Shown: positions 30,650-41,961 of the stretch, in pieces
Numbering within the stretch: position 1 is the first letter of the stretch
How the letters are laid out: every line of letters begins with the position of its first letter
Source: Notospermus geniculatus
Taxonomy: Eukaryota > Nemertea > Pilidiophora > Heteronemertea > Lineidae
Direction: 5' to 3'
Assembly: GCA_002633025.1 (NCBI GenBank)
Contig: NMRB01001123.1
Coordinates: forward strand, 160,672-224,671
Length of the DNA stretch: 64,000 nt
Made by a program: the position numbers and the translations under genes
Notes under the pieces: generated by a model
What the model saw: the letters and a program-made list of their open reading frames with translations, nothing else
Databases searched by the model: none
Told to the model about the DNA's origin: nothing

Positions 30650-33285
30650 ATTCAATGTATAACTGATGTGAATATTCAATGTAACACTGATGTATGTGCG
30701 TAAAAGATGGAAATGAATAAAGAATAAGACGTGTTGTATGACTTTTAAAGATTGTAAATAAATTAATCTGTACGTTTGGAATTTTATGATGACATTGTAT
30801 GATGACATTGTATTCGAGCTCTTTGCTGTTTTATTAATTTTAATGTTTTTTTATAAAAATACGATGTAAATAGTGTGACAAACTTGTATTATAAAACTTG
30901 CTATGTGCATTTTATAATGAATAAAGAACAAATACATGTTATAAATGAAAATTTTGTTTTCAAATCTCCTCTTCCTACAGAGTGAATCGGGAAATTGGAC
31001 CCCCTCCCTCCCTCCAAGAAGCGACCATCTCTACACCACCATGGAATGACCACTCCACAAGACCCACATGGCTCACACTATCTGAGCTGAGGGATGAGTC
31101 CCTCAAGAACCAGGTCAAGACCAGTGGAATCGCCAGGATTCATCTTCTCTTTCCTCGTGGCCCATAAAGTGCTCGTCGCTTAGGCCTTAGGCCTAGGCCT
31201 AAATGAAAAGGACCTGCAAATACTTCTCAGAAAAATCAAATAACACAACAAAAACACATTACAAATATGCCTCAGAAAAATCTAAGTCCACATGAACAGC
31301 ACACCAACGAAGTCAGAATCTACATGGATAAATTCCCCTTCAGCACCCCATACAATACTAAGATCATGTGACCTGATCATGTGATAACCCAGTTTCAGCA
31401 TCTGTACCATCCCAAACGAAACACACTAACGAACTGTCTGTCAGCTGGTCAATAATGCCTTCATCATGTACATGTATGCATGTACATGTACATGTGATGT
31501 GTATACGGCAGGCCTAATTTCGGCTGAACACTAAAACAGAGACAAACTGACCACCATCAAAAGTGGTATTTTACCTGCATTGCACGTTATATGTCAACAA
31601 AAGTACGTGTTAGTGAGTGGTGAAACCAATATGCATAAATAGAAGTCATTCATTCCGAAAAGTCACGGAGAAAATATGATTTTGGGGGGGGGGGAACGGC
31701 ACGAAAAATTGAGAAACCGACCAGTGGAAATACCCGCGTAGATCGACCCGAAGTGCGCACGCGCTACGGAGATGGTGAGCTACGCAAGAGACCAATACAA
31801 ATCAACTTTTCTGGTCAATCGCAACATTTCCATGTAAAGATAACCACAAAATATATATAAAAATATTTATCTGGTGTAAATATTAGCGTATGAATCGGAG
31901 TTTGAATGAAATAACTTTTATACGATCTTCCGAATCGAGCAGTGCCTGACGATGCGTGGCCCGTTGGAGGGCCACGGAACTCACGCCGCCGATTTAGTTC
32001 ATACCACCACCAGGCAGAGGCAGCACAGTATCTATGGGAGGCCAATGCCGCCGGCCCACCAGTGGCACACCGGCGGGGGCCGCTGGCCACCGATGCGCGC
32101 ATTTCCCGCCAGTCTGCCGCCGGCGGCCCACTGATCGTTGCTATCTGGGGAAGTACCTACGTTGGTACGATATTTTGACTGGGCCTTACCGCGCTGTGTC
32201 GCATGTCCTGTCAAAGGTTATAAAATGCAACTTCTTTGACTGGCACTGCATTTTGGCACGAAATTTCGAATGGCCGCCTATGTTGCTATTTTTATGTAAG
32301 GCCTATTCAGCCGAGCGACATTTTGAAGAACGACCTTTATATATATATAGGCCTAGGCTAATCTCCCTCATATAAAAGTGAAAATATAATAAATCACCGG
32401 CAAAATGGGACACCGGCGCTTTGTGATAGGCCTATACCGGCACTGTTTCAAGATTTTTAATGAAAAAAGTTCTTTCCTGGGGTGCACCAAGCCATTCAGT
32501 GGTGCGGTTTTAATATTGTTTTTGCTCCACTATTAGGCCTAATTAGATCGATAGGTCTGGCAAACTTTCTGCATCAAATTAATCTCCCAAATCTTCACTA
32601 TCAAAACTTCAAAATATGAAGGACAATAATACCGAAGGACAAAATCAAAATTGTACGGTACCGGTACTGGGGTTCGGTAGGCCTAATTAAGCAATATTTC
32701 TCAGGTTATTTTAGGTCTTAAAATGCATCTGGCCAAACTGGAAGTGTGAAGTCGGATGACACCTCTACCGTTGTTGATATCAGACTATAAACCCAAAACT
32801 TTAACTTTAACTTTTAAGTTGACACTAATCTAATTAGTGTCTCCAAACTCCACGCGGGAAGCTAGATTTGGAAGCAGTTTGGTTTTGTTTGGCCAACCCG
32901 GGCGTCACCAGTGTGAGCAGTAGGCCTACTCAGCCATGCCAAGCGGAACAGTCACTGCGGGTAATTAGCACTCAAGGGTAGGTTCTAAACCTTGGAACGA
33001 TGAAACCATGGAACCACCCATGAAACCACCCATGAAATCATGAAACCACCCAGGAAACTATGGAACCACCCAGGAAACTATGGAACCACCCAAAATTATA
33101 CTTTTATCCGGCTTTGACAAAACAGCAAAATGACGAAATGACAAAACGAAGTGATGGACAGCCGCGCAGGTCAAGTGGTTTAGGCCTAAATAGATGGCAG
33201 CATAAAGACATCAATGAGAGGTGAAGGCAGACTACTCTAATTCTGCTTGCATTCCAAGATGATTATACCTTGGAGGAATTATACT
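30650..33285. other. Gene-poor stretch
   Basis: No supported gene. It contains the AT-rich 3' tail of the integrase element, a CATGTACATGTA-rich tract at about 31465-31495, a poly-G run at 31684, a GC-rich segment at about 31935-32110 with palindromic CCGGCGG words, a TATATATA tract at 32338, and short ATGGAACCACCCA..GAAACCACCC tandem repeats at about 33001-33095. A 61-codon frame at 30982-31167 follows a possible AG acceptor but is not recognised. Confidence 0.5.
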
Positions 33286-34126
33286 CAAGAAGTCAATCTC
33301 CAGAATTCACGAATTTTCGACCCCAACCGGGGTCTTTTTCAAGTGGAACTTTACAATCTGAAACTCTAGAAAAGACTGAGCTGAAACCCGAATGTAGAAC
33401 TACATAACCTGTGTAGACAGGACAAACAAGCAATTAAGGAAAGAATAGCGACCAAGCCCCACGGGTGGCCGCTGGACAATTAAGGAGAAACTAATTCAGC
33501 TGAAAGACAAGGGTTGAATAACTGCAGGGTTGCTCAGCCTGACCACAAGCAGAGTGTAAGCAACTGGCGCAGGGCTTCATTTGGCTGAAAGAAAGTTTAT
33601 AAATTAATAAATACATAACAAGCACAAAGCGAAAAGATGCACAAAGGTCAACACAAAGTAAAGGAATATAAAGGAAGTCAACTTCCAGATTTGTAGGGAA
33701 AAAACAGAATGGATAATGGATAATGTTTTTTTCCTACAAATCTGGAAGTTGACTTCCTTTATATTCCTTTACTTTGTGTTGACCTTTGTGATCTTTTCGC
33801 TTTATTAATTTATAAACTTTCTTTCAGCCAAATGAAGCCCTGCGCCAGTTGCTTACACTCTGCTTGTGGTCAGGCTGAGCAACCCTGCAGTTATTCAACC
33901 CTTGTCTTTCAGCGGAATTAGTTTCTCATTAATTGTCCAGCGGCCACCCGTGGGGCTTGGTCGCTATTCTTTCCTTAATTGCTTGTTTGCCCTGTCTACA
34001 CAGGTTATGTAGTTCTACATTCGGGTTTCAGCTCAGTCTTTTCTAGAGTTTCAGATTGTAAAGTTCCACTTGAAAAAGACCCCGGTTGGGGTCGAAAATT
34101 CGTGCATTCTGGAGATTGACTTCTTG
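33286..34126. mobile_element. Large near-perfect inverted repeat (Penelope-like terminal repeats, head to head)
   Basis: The left arm 33286-33705 and the right arm 33725-34126 are reverse complements with a 19-bp spacer. The main difference is about 17 extra bases in the left arm near 33610. Each arm is homologous to 3530-3800. In the right arm, read on the plus strand, a hairpin AGACCCCGGTTGGGGTCGAAA is followed by a short AAT/ATT stem, an ATTC cleavage-type site, and TGGAG, which can pair with TTCCA upstream. This is the layout of a type I hammerhead ribozyme, but the conserved C and second G of CUGANGA are altered here, so self-cleavage is unlikely. The CTTGGAGGAATTATACTCA word flanks the structure at 33269 and 34167, and at the right it is itself followed by its inverted copy. 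Confidence 0.7.
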
Positions 34127-34163
34127 TTTATTATCATTTTGTGGGTCAATTTTGTGCTTTTTG

Positions 34164-34205
34164 TACCTTGGAGGAATTATACTCAGTATAATTCCTCCAA
34201 GATTA
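34164..34205. repeat. Short palindrome CTTGGAGGAATTATACT / AGTATAATTCCTCCAAG
   Basis: Two 17-bp arms meet almost without spacer. The left arm repeats the word flanking the left side of the large inverted repeat. Confidence 0.8.
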
Positions 34206-34254
34206 TACCATTTCTCTCAAATCAGAGATAATAAAAGTCCCTTTCATAGTATTT

Positions 34255-35640
34255 GGTTTTCACCCCGAGGCCCATCAGGGTCTTCGGGGTATTGTCATCA
34301 CACTGGCGTCTGTCTGTGCGTCGTCTGTCGTCGTCACGCAAACGATGTGAACGCTCTAACTTGAGAATGCTTCGGAATTTTCATCTCAAATTTTGTATGG
34401 TGATACCTCATGACATGACGCTTCTCGCTATTGAAAATCGGCCGCATCTGATTCATACTTTGCCCACCAGGGGGGCACATAGTGAAAACACAAAATTTGC
34501 GATTACTCCTAAACTGGCCCTCGAAACTTCATGAAATTTTTATGGTGGATGTATCCAGTCAAGGTACACAACATATTAGACGGGTTTTGATTTGACCTAC
34601 ATTTCAAGGTCGCACAGGTCAAAAGGTAAAATCTGATTGGTCAACGACGTGAACGCTCTAACTTGAGAATGCTTTGGAATTTTAGTCTCACATTTTGTAT
34701 GTTGATACCTCATGACATGATGCTTCTCGCTATTGAAAATCGACCGGATCTGATTCCTACTTTGGCCACCAGGGGGCACATAGTGAAATGACAAAATTTG
34801 CGATTACTCCTAAACTAGTCATAGAAACTTCATGAAATTTTTATGGTGGGTGTATCCAGTCAGGGTACACAACATATCAGACGGGTTTTTTATTTGACGT
34901 ACATTTCAAGGTCGCAGAGGTCAAAAGGTGAAATCTGATTGGTCAACGACGTGAACGCTCTAACTTGAGAATGCTTTGGAATTTTAGTCTCACATTTTGT
35001 ATGTTGATACCTCATGACATGACGCTTCTCGCTATTGAAAATCGGCCGGATCTGATTCCTACTTTGGCCACCAGGGGGCACATAGTGAAATGACAAAATT
35101 TGCGATTACTCCTAAACTAGTCATAGAAACTTCATGAAATTTTTATGGTGGGTGTATCCAGTCAGGGTACACAACATACCACACGGGTTTTTGATTTGAC
35201 CTACATTTCAAGGTCGCAGAGGTCAAAAGCTGAAATCTGATTGGTCAACGACGTGAACGCTCTAACTTGAGAATGCTTTGGAATTTTCGTCTCACATTTT
35301 GTATGTTGATACCTCATGACATGACGCTTCTCGCTATTGAAAATCGACCGGATCTGATTCCTACTTTGGCCACCAGGGGGCACATAGTGAAATGACAAAA
35401 TTTGCGATTACTCCTAAACTAGTCATAGAAACTTCATGAAATTTTTATGGTGGGTGTATCCAGTCAGGGTACACAACATATCAGACGGGTTTTTGATTAC
35501 ACCTACATTTCATGGTGACAGAGGTCACAAGCTGATAAAAAAAAATTCTGATTGGTCAACGACGTGAACGCCCTAACTTGAGAATGCTTTGGATTTTTAG
35601 TCTCCAATTCACTCACAATATGGACTGCAATTACCTAAAA
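34255..35640. repeat. Tandem array, period 302 bp, about 4.3 units
   Basis: GTGAACGCTCTAACTTGAG recurs at 34347, 34649, 34951, 35253 and (GTGAACGCCC) 35564, giving three exact 302-bp steps and one of 311. Each unit includes ACCAGGGGGCACATAGTGAAA and TTTGACCTACATTTCAAGGTC. The first unit is preceded by a CGTCTGTCGTC tract, as in the element at 9437, so this is probably an expanded non-autonomous transposon. The recurring 65-codon minus-strand frames are one per unit and are not genes. Confidence 0.9.
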
Positions 35641-35971
35641 CAACCAACCCTCCAGGTAACAAATTAATGTACAACTACTTCATTTCAGCTTCATTACATG
35701 GTATACCACTTCCCATATCTGCTTTCAGTAAAACACACAGGCCGAGGGGTTACGCCCGCAACAGCGGGGCTATTTTTAAAAGCTTGCAATTGGGGCCAGT
35801 GATTTCAAAAATGTTTTTAATAGAGTGTCACAGCGCCGTTCCGATGTTCTCAAGACGGACTGCATCAATACGTCAAGTCATTGTATCTTAGGAACTTGGC
35901 ACTGTTTTATTTGCGTTTGCAGTCGAAATATCTCCTCCCATGTTCTGTTATTTAAAGCATAGTTGAGGGGT

Positions 35972-36160
35972 TTCAAGATGTTCACAATCTTGGTCAGGCT
36001 TACTTCTGTGATCGTTTGATATCTCGATTAAAATCAGAATTTGATCTGCCAGAAGAAAAGCTTACAGAAATTGTTAAGGAAGTGTCTGCCTCTTCGGATT
36101 TATTTGCAACTTGTAATTCAGGTCCTCTTAGGTCTACGACTGTTAGAAGTCAATGCATAT
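35972..36160 (+). pseudogene. N-terminal fragment of the second transposase-like gene
   Basis: The frame TTT CAA GAT GTT CAC reads QDVHNLGQAYFCDRL.., then LPEEKLTEIVKEVSASSDLF and NSGPLRSTTVRSQ before a stop. This matches the region that precedes the central domain in the transposase-like family seen at 36667-38255. About 500 bp of unrelated DNA separates the two. Confidence 0.55.
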
Positions 36161-36666
36161 AGTGGAAAAGGTCCGGAACGAAATTTGATTGGTTGGAGCC
36201 CTAATTTGTAATATAATAGGAATTCCCTTAACAATTAAGCCATGCACGTCGACATGGTCGAGGCCTACAAAAGGAAACCACAGTAACAAGACGCATGCAC
36301 GTACAATACAACTATTGGTTCCTACCAAATATGGCAAACAATGGTTTGAATACAAAAAAGTTAACATAGATATTTTGGGCGAAAGGATTTTGTAAAATCT
36401 CCGACAGCGACCGGCTGAACGACAATGTTTATATGCAGCAGGAATTCCCTTCTTCATGATAACGTTATTATTTTTCCGCGATCTTATTCCAAGATTCAAG
36501 GAATTGCATCGACTCTCATGCGACTAGCATGCGTCAGCTAAAATGCCGGAATTTTGTGCCGAAGGTTGCGTTTTTCTCAGCTGAGTACATGTATTATAAA
36601 AATCAAGATAATGTCAACGTCTTGCAATAGATAAACATGTTTAGAACAATTTGAGCATATTGGTAA

Positions 36667-38255
36667 TCTGAAGTTCGATCTGACTTTGGGCAAAGTAAGA
36701 TATTTGGCCCGCTAGTGGAAGATATAAGAAAACTTGAAAGTGATGGCATTGACAGAAATGGTGAGAAATTGAAAGACACTGTATGTTGCATTGTAGGAGA
36801 TAATCTTGGATCTCACTGTATTGGGGGATTTATGGAAAATTTCAGTACAATCCAATATTTCTGTAGGTATTGTTTGCTTCAACTGGATGAATTTGTTACG
36901 GATCCCTGTGCTATCGGGCCAAAAAGAACTGTTGAAAATTACAAGGCATCTGTTCAGCAACTTGACGTAGATGGTGTGAGTAGCTGTGAGGGTATCAAAT
37001 TTGATTCAGTCTTCAATTCGCTGCAGCATTTTCATATTTGTCATCCAGGTCTACCTCCTTGTCTAGGACATGATCTCTTTGAGGGTGTAGTTAACTATTA
37101 TTTTGCGTTGTTTATTAAAGATCTTGTTTATTAAAGATCTTGTTAAAGTAAAGAAGTGGTTTACTTATGCTGAATAAAATCAACATATTAATCAGTTCAA
37201 GTACTTAGGATCAGATGCCAACAACCGACCATGTGAGTTGAATGCAAATGGTGAAAAGCTGAGTGGTCAGGCTGCAGAGAACTGGTGTTTGATACGGTTA
37301 TTTCCCATCTTGGTCCATGATAAAATTGTTGATCCCATGGATGAAGTTTGGCAGGCTGTTGCGAGAGATTGTTGAACGTGTATGTGTTCCAAAGATCACC
37401 CAATCTGAAATTGCCTATCTGAATGTTCTTATTGAAGAGTATTTAGAGAGTAGGCATAGACTCTTCCCTGATGTTAGGATGAAACCAAAACATCATTACC
37501 TCCGGCACTACCCAAACCTCATGCTGCAGTTAGGCCCAGCCATTAGGGTTGGTTTTACCCTTCGATTTGAGAGTAAGCATTCCTATTTCAAACGATGCAT
37601 TAGGTACAGTCAGAATTTCAAAAATGTTTGCTTAACCCTCGGTGAGAGGCATCAGTTGCTCCTGGCATACAAAGGAGCTGGCATGTATTTTCCTTCAGAG
37701 GTACATTTCAAGCATGGAGTTCCCTTTTTCCTTGATACATACAATGAAAGCATCCAATCAGTCCTCAAACAGCTCAGTTTCAGTGCTGAAACAAATGTCA
37801 GTTATGAGGTAACATACAGAGGTTCAACTTACAAGAAAGGTTGCTATGTAGTTATTGGTCATGGTGAGGATGGTCTAGTGTTCGGAGAAGTTGTGATGAT
37901 GTTGATAGATGAATCAGTTGTGTATAAGCTCTGCTTTTTGGTTCGGGTACGCCAGTCATTAATAGCGAGTTTTCGCAAAGCCCCCGAAACGCCAACGCGA
38001 ACGTCTATCCTTTTGTTTGGTGACTTCTTCGCGGTATCGAACAATGGAATTGGCGTTCGCGTTGGCGTTTCGGGGGCTTTGCGAAAACTCGCTATTCTGC
38101 CCTAATAGTCACGTGTACAAACTGAAACCCAAGTGGAGAAGTTACCCAGGTACTTGTGCCTGAAGGTGGTAGATCTTTTGGACTATTACCCTCTTTCTGC
38201 ATACAAAGACAAACTCATTCCACTCAAACATACAGTTGTTCCTGATCAAAGTTAA
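36667..38255 (+). pseudogene. Second transposase-like gene (same superfamily as 20922-23191), broken
   Basis: The first frame (about 36667-37134) gives GQSKIFGPLVEDIRKLESDG, CIVGDNLGSHCIGGF, YFCRYC and LGHDLFEGVVNYYF. A short damaged stretch follows (duplicated TTTATTAAAGATCTTG at about 37115). The second frame (about 37317-37960) gives MKPKHHYLRHYPNLMLQLGP, RFESKHSYFKRCIR, NVCLTLGERHQLL and a C-terminal beta-rich part. The frame is then cut by a 136-bp palindromic MITE (37961-38096), after which homologous sequence resumes (VEKLPRYLCLKVVDLLDYYP) and ends at TAA 38255. The DNLGSH..CRYC segment parallels the CDAPARA..GCEKC segment of the other copy. Not functional as it stands. Confidence 0.75.
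37961..38096. mobile_element. 136-bp palindromic MITE (copy 1 of 4) inserted in transposase-like coding sequence
   Basis: AATAGCGAGTTTTCGCAAAG at the left is inverted at the right. The arms continue CCCCCGAAACGCCAACGCGA, leaving a centre of about 45 bp. Copies at 55176-55311 and two abutting copies at 56189-56463. Confidence 0.95.
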
Positions 38256-38388
38256 TATTGCTACCCAAGATTGCTGCCTGGGTGATTCCTCGTGGTTTCA
38301 GTGAATACTTGTTAGGGTTAAGAATTATTCAGTTAACTTAGTGTCAGCAAAACCAGAGCAGCATAAGTGTGTGTGATATTTGTGATCT

Positions 38389-38757
38389 CGTTTACCGGTA
38401 CATGTGCATTGAATCTGAATTTGTCGTGTATACTGTGTAGGTTCTCCAGTATGGACTTTGTAAAAGACTCGATCATGGAAGTACTCCCTGTATTGGATCT
38501 AGCAAAGGTGACAGAGGTAGCACAGGCATTGTGCGAAGACGTCGGAGTCCAATGTAAAGGCGACCTCAAGTATGTTGCGGAATCAGATCTGACGATGCTG
38601 AGGCCAATTCAAGTGAGAAAGCTGATAGCAGCATGGAAAAAAAAGGTAGGAGTAAGAGTAGACTAAATTAATGAAAGCTTTCATTGGTGATCTGGTGTTT
38701 CACTGGTTTCCCCGTTTCCCTCATTGCTTTGGTGGTAATTTGAACAGATATTTTGTT
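38389..38757 (+). pseudogene. Duplicated first exon of the SAMD3-like gene, phase-broken
   Basis: 38451-38646 is nearly identical to the true first exon at 38817-39012 (start codon, DLAKVTEVAQALCEDVGVQC, the same splice sites). However, a run of A has lost one base near 38640, so the exon ends in phase 0. Splicing to exon 2 would give a stop within 20 codons. The duplicated block is 38389-38757 against 38758-39166; the first copy lacks about 40 bp downstream of the exon. Confidence 0.8.
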
Positions 38758-38816
38758 ATACCGGTACATGTACATTGAATCTGCATTTGTCGTGTATACT
38801 GTGTAGGTTCTCCAGT

Positions 38817-41800
38817 ATGGACTTTGTAAAAGACTCGATCATGGAAGTACTCCCTGTATTGGATCTGGCAAAGGTGACAGAGGTAGCACAGGCATTGTGC
38901 GAAGACGTCGGAGTCCAATGTGAAGGCGACCTCAAGTATGTTGCGGAATCAGATCTGACGATGCTGAGGCCAATTCAAGTGAGAAAGCTGATAGCAGCAT
39001 GGAAAAATGAAGGTAGGAGTAAGAGTTGACTAAATTAATGAAAGCTTTCATTGGTGATCTGGAGTTTCACTGGTTTCCCCCATTGGGGAACATCTCGTTT
39101 CCCTCATTGTGACAAAAAAGATCGTTTTGCATGCTTTGGTGGTAATTTGAACAGATATTTTGTTACCACCCGATCAGGACGACGAGATCCATATCGGATG
39201 ACAAAGCCTTAAATTTGCGTCTGTATGGTTACAAACATGATCCATGCAAGATATCTTATGTGTGCATCACTCAAGAGCAGACATGGAATTACCTTAGGAA
39301 CATCAACCAGTGTAAAAAAGTCTGGAATGATCTTTCTCTTTGCATTTTTCAGGTTCCAAGGAAAGTAACCAAGTCGTGCCCATGCCAGCTGTTACCCCTT
39401 TGGTCCACGTAGCTTCCCCAGCACCATCCTCACCAAGTGGCTCTACTTGTAGTCCAGGTCAGTCTGTTGAAGTTTCTTTCCTTTTCAGTTAATCACTTGT
39501 AAGCTAGCTGTAAGCCCAAAGAGAGTCCTCTCAGGTGGCCCGAGTCATCGTGAGGGCTCCGAGTCCCAGACCTGTTGTTAGTCTCAATAAAATGGAGTCC
39601 GAGAATAGGCTATGGTTGCTGTGGATGACCTGGCCATCAATTTCATACCCATAAAATCTCAAAACACAATGTTTTGATTTTGCAATGGTGGGACTTTCCT
39701 CTCACGATGATATCAATTTTGTCTCCAGCATCCTTGAAACTCATTGGCATATCCCTATCTTTGGGTCTTTGTATAATTTTTGTACCATTTCATCTACTTT
39801 TCTCAATTACTAATGCTTGTATTGCACCTTCACCTTTGTTTTTCAGGAATCTCATCTCCCTGTGCATCGCCACGGCAGCAACACAACACGAACCCAAATT
39901 GGGCGCATGACTACGAAATCCAATGGTCAAAGTTCCCTAAGAGAGAACTCATCTCAATTCTTGAGAAAGGAGGACGTCCTAAAGCATCGGCCAGACGTGA
40001 AATGGTGCGCCTGATTGTTGATGACGTTTTGAGGATTTGCCCTAAACCAGGCATTCGTGACTTTGAGCCAATCGCAAGGAAAATTGTAAGAAAATATCCC
40101 AGCAGCTTTGCTGATGAAATCGAAGGAACTTTGGTGGGTTCTGGCTGGACAACTCTCCAGCGACAGCTCAAGAACAGGGCAGACAACAAAAACCGTTCAA
40201 TGACAGAATCCCAATCCCCAAAGAGATCTCAAGTGTCTGACAGTGGAACTGGATCGAAGTCTAAAAGACCAAGAATGGACAGCTATGGTTGCATTAATTA
40301 TAACCCGGACGAACTGCCAGAGGGAGAGACTGAAAACTCTCTGCTCGACAAGAGAATTTTGCTAAAACAATCCTTTTGGAACTTGAACACCAACGTAAAT
40401 GTTGAGAAACTCATGACAGAAACATACGTGCTACAAAGAAGGGACATTTTGAAAAATCCTGAGATGAGTCTGTTGCAGGAAGACTGGCCTCACTTATTTG
40501 AGGCAGTTGGAATGTTCACCCACTTCAGCATCCTGACTGGCATCAATCTTCAAGAGAAATTGCAACAGGAATACAGCAGGAAAGGTGACAGGATTCTGGC
40601 TTGGGGGCGGGAGTCCACAAAGAAATCAATCTTCTCCATCATCAGTGACATGGAGAAGTTGGAAATAAAGAATGGGAATAAACTGGCAGAGATACCTGCG
40701 ACCATCCTTGTGGCCATGGCATACTTTGGAGAGGCATCAGAATCCCTGTTGCCAATTTTCCCGGTAAGTAATTTTTGTACATTATAGGCATTTTTACAAA
40801 TTTCAGGTAGAAAAAAACATCATGCAACACTATAACTAACCACTTCTGATTTTCTTGGTGTTGTCACTGAACTGCATCCAGAATGCAAGGTTCACCGTTG
40901 AAAAAAGGGGTGGTGTCAAAAATCTTGACCTGTAGATATGAACATTAGAATGTTACCCTTTGACTAAGTTGTATCATCAAGCTACCCGTAATTCATCTGC
41001 CCTGTATCTGCTTTTCCAGTCCACCACATGCAGGCGGGATATAGAAGATTCCGAGCGACTACCAACAGCCCCATGTTTAGTGCTCTTGGGTATGTATATT
41101 TTGCTGTCATCCAGTTTCCGTTAAATCACTGCACCACTTCATCTATAAATAATTAACTGACTGCTTAACTTTTTTGTCTTTCATGATTTCAATACCATCC
41201 ATTGTATCTAACAAGTGTGTCTTTTCCAGGAGATCATGTCTTATCTGCAAGCAGATACATGCTGGCTGTGGATGGAAAGATAGTCAACGAAAAAGTACTG
41301 TCCTTCATGAGTGGACTTGCGTTGGTGTTTGCCGCCTTTTATAATTTCAATATCCAGTATCCAAAGGAGGGGGCTCTGACACTGGAATTCTTGCAAAGGT
41401 AAATCATCACATATTTTCTTAGCCAAGTGTAGCAGATGTGGCTGTAACAGCACCTAATACATGCCTTGTACCTTGCTGATTTTCGAGCATCTTTTCTGCA
41501 CTGGAGATCGAGGAGTGTCATATAGTTTCATTACCTGCCAGCTTTTGACCAGAAGCTATGTCTTGCCATTGAATTGACAATTCAGGGTTTGACTAATCAT
41601 TTGATTATTTTTCAAATAGATACAGGTGAAGTTTCTACTGAGGATCAAGAAAATATACTCTGAAAAACTTGTCGTTGTGCTTTCTGCCTTCAGTGTCTGG
41701 CAGACTTACTAAAAATTATTTGTATCACTTTTTATTCACAGCTTTTAATGACCCAAAGTTGCTAATATTGACTGTTTATTCATGCAGCGTTTTTCTTTCT

Positions 41801-41941
41801 TTTTCCAGGTCTATAATCGAACTCAACCCCGATCGAGGCTCCAAGTCGAGCACAAAACGAAAAGGGAAGGACACGCCTCACCAGAAGGTGCTTAGTTTCA
41901 TCATGACCATTGCAGACTTCGAATGGATGAAACCAATGTGA
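38817..41941 (+). CDS. SAMD3-like protein, complete six-exon gene, 529 residues
   Basis: Exons 38817-39012, 39353-39457, 39847-40763, 41020-41089, 41230-41398 and 41809-41941 have AG/GT borders and compatible phases (1,1,0,1,2), with ATG and TGA. Residues 1-65 form a helical SAM-like N-terminal module (MDFVKDSIMEVLPVLDLAKV.., ending VRKLIAAWKNE). After a Ser/Pro linker come FPKRELISILEKGGRPKASA and RREMVRLIVDDVLRICPKPG, then ARKIVRKYPSSFADEIEG, a Ser/Lys-rich nuclear-localisation-like stretch (GSKSKRPR), YGCINYNPDELPEGE, ETYVLQRRDIL, EDWPHLFEAVGMFTHFSILTG, then APCLVLL, YNFNIQYPKEGALTLEFLQR and DFEWM. This is the order of the vertebrate SAMD3 / SAMD3-like family (human SAMD3 is about 520 residues). 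Biochemical function is unknown. A broken transposase-like gene ends 560 bp upstream in the same orientation. Confidence 0.85.
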
Positions 41942-41961
41942 ACTCAGTGACTTTTCCTTGT

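Noticed and set aside
30982-31167. 61-codon frame after a possible splice acceptor
   Set aside because: No recognised family, no upstream exon in phase, and it lies in the tail region of a transposon.
34597-35398. Three near-identical 65-68 codon minus-strand frames
   Set aside because: One per unit of a 302-bp tandem repeat; repetition, not a gene family.
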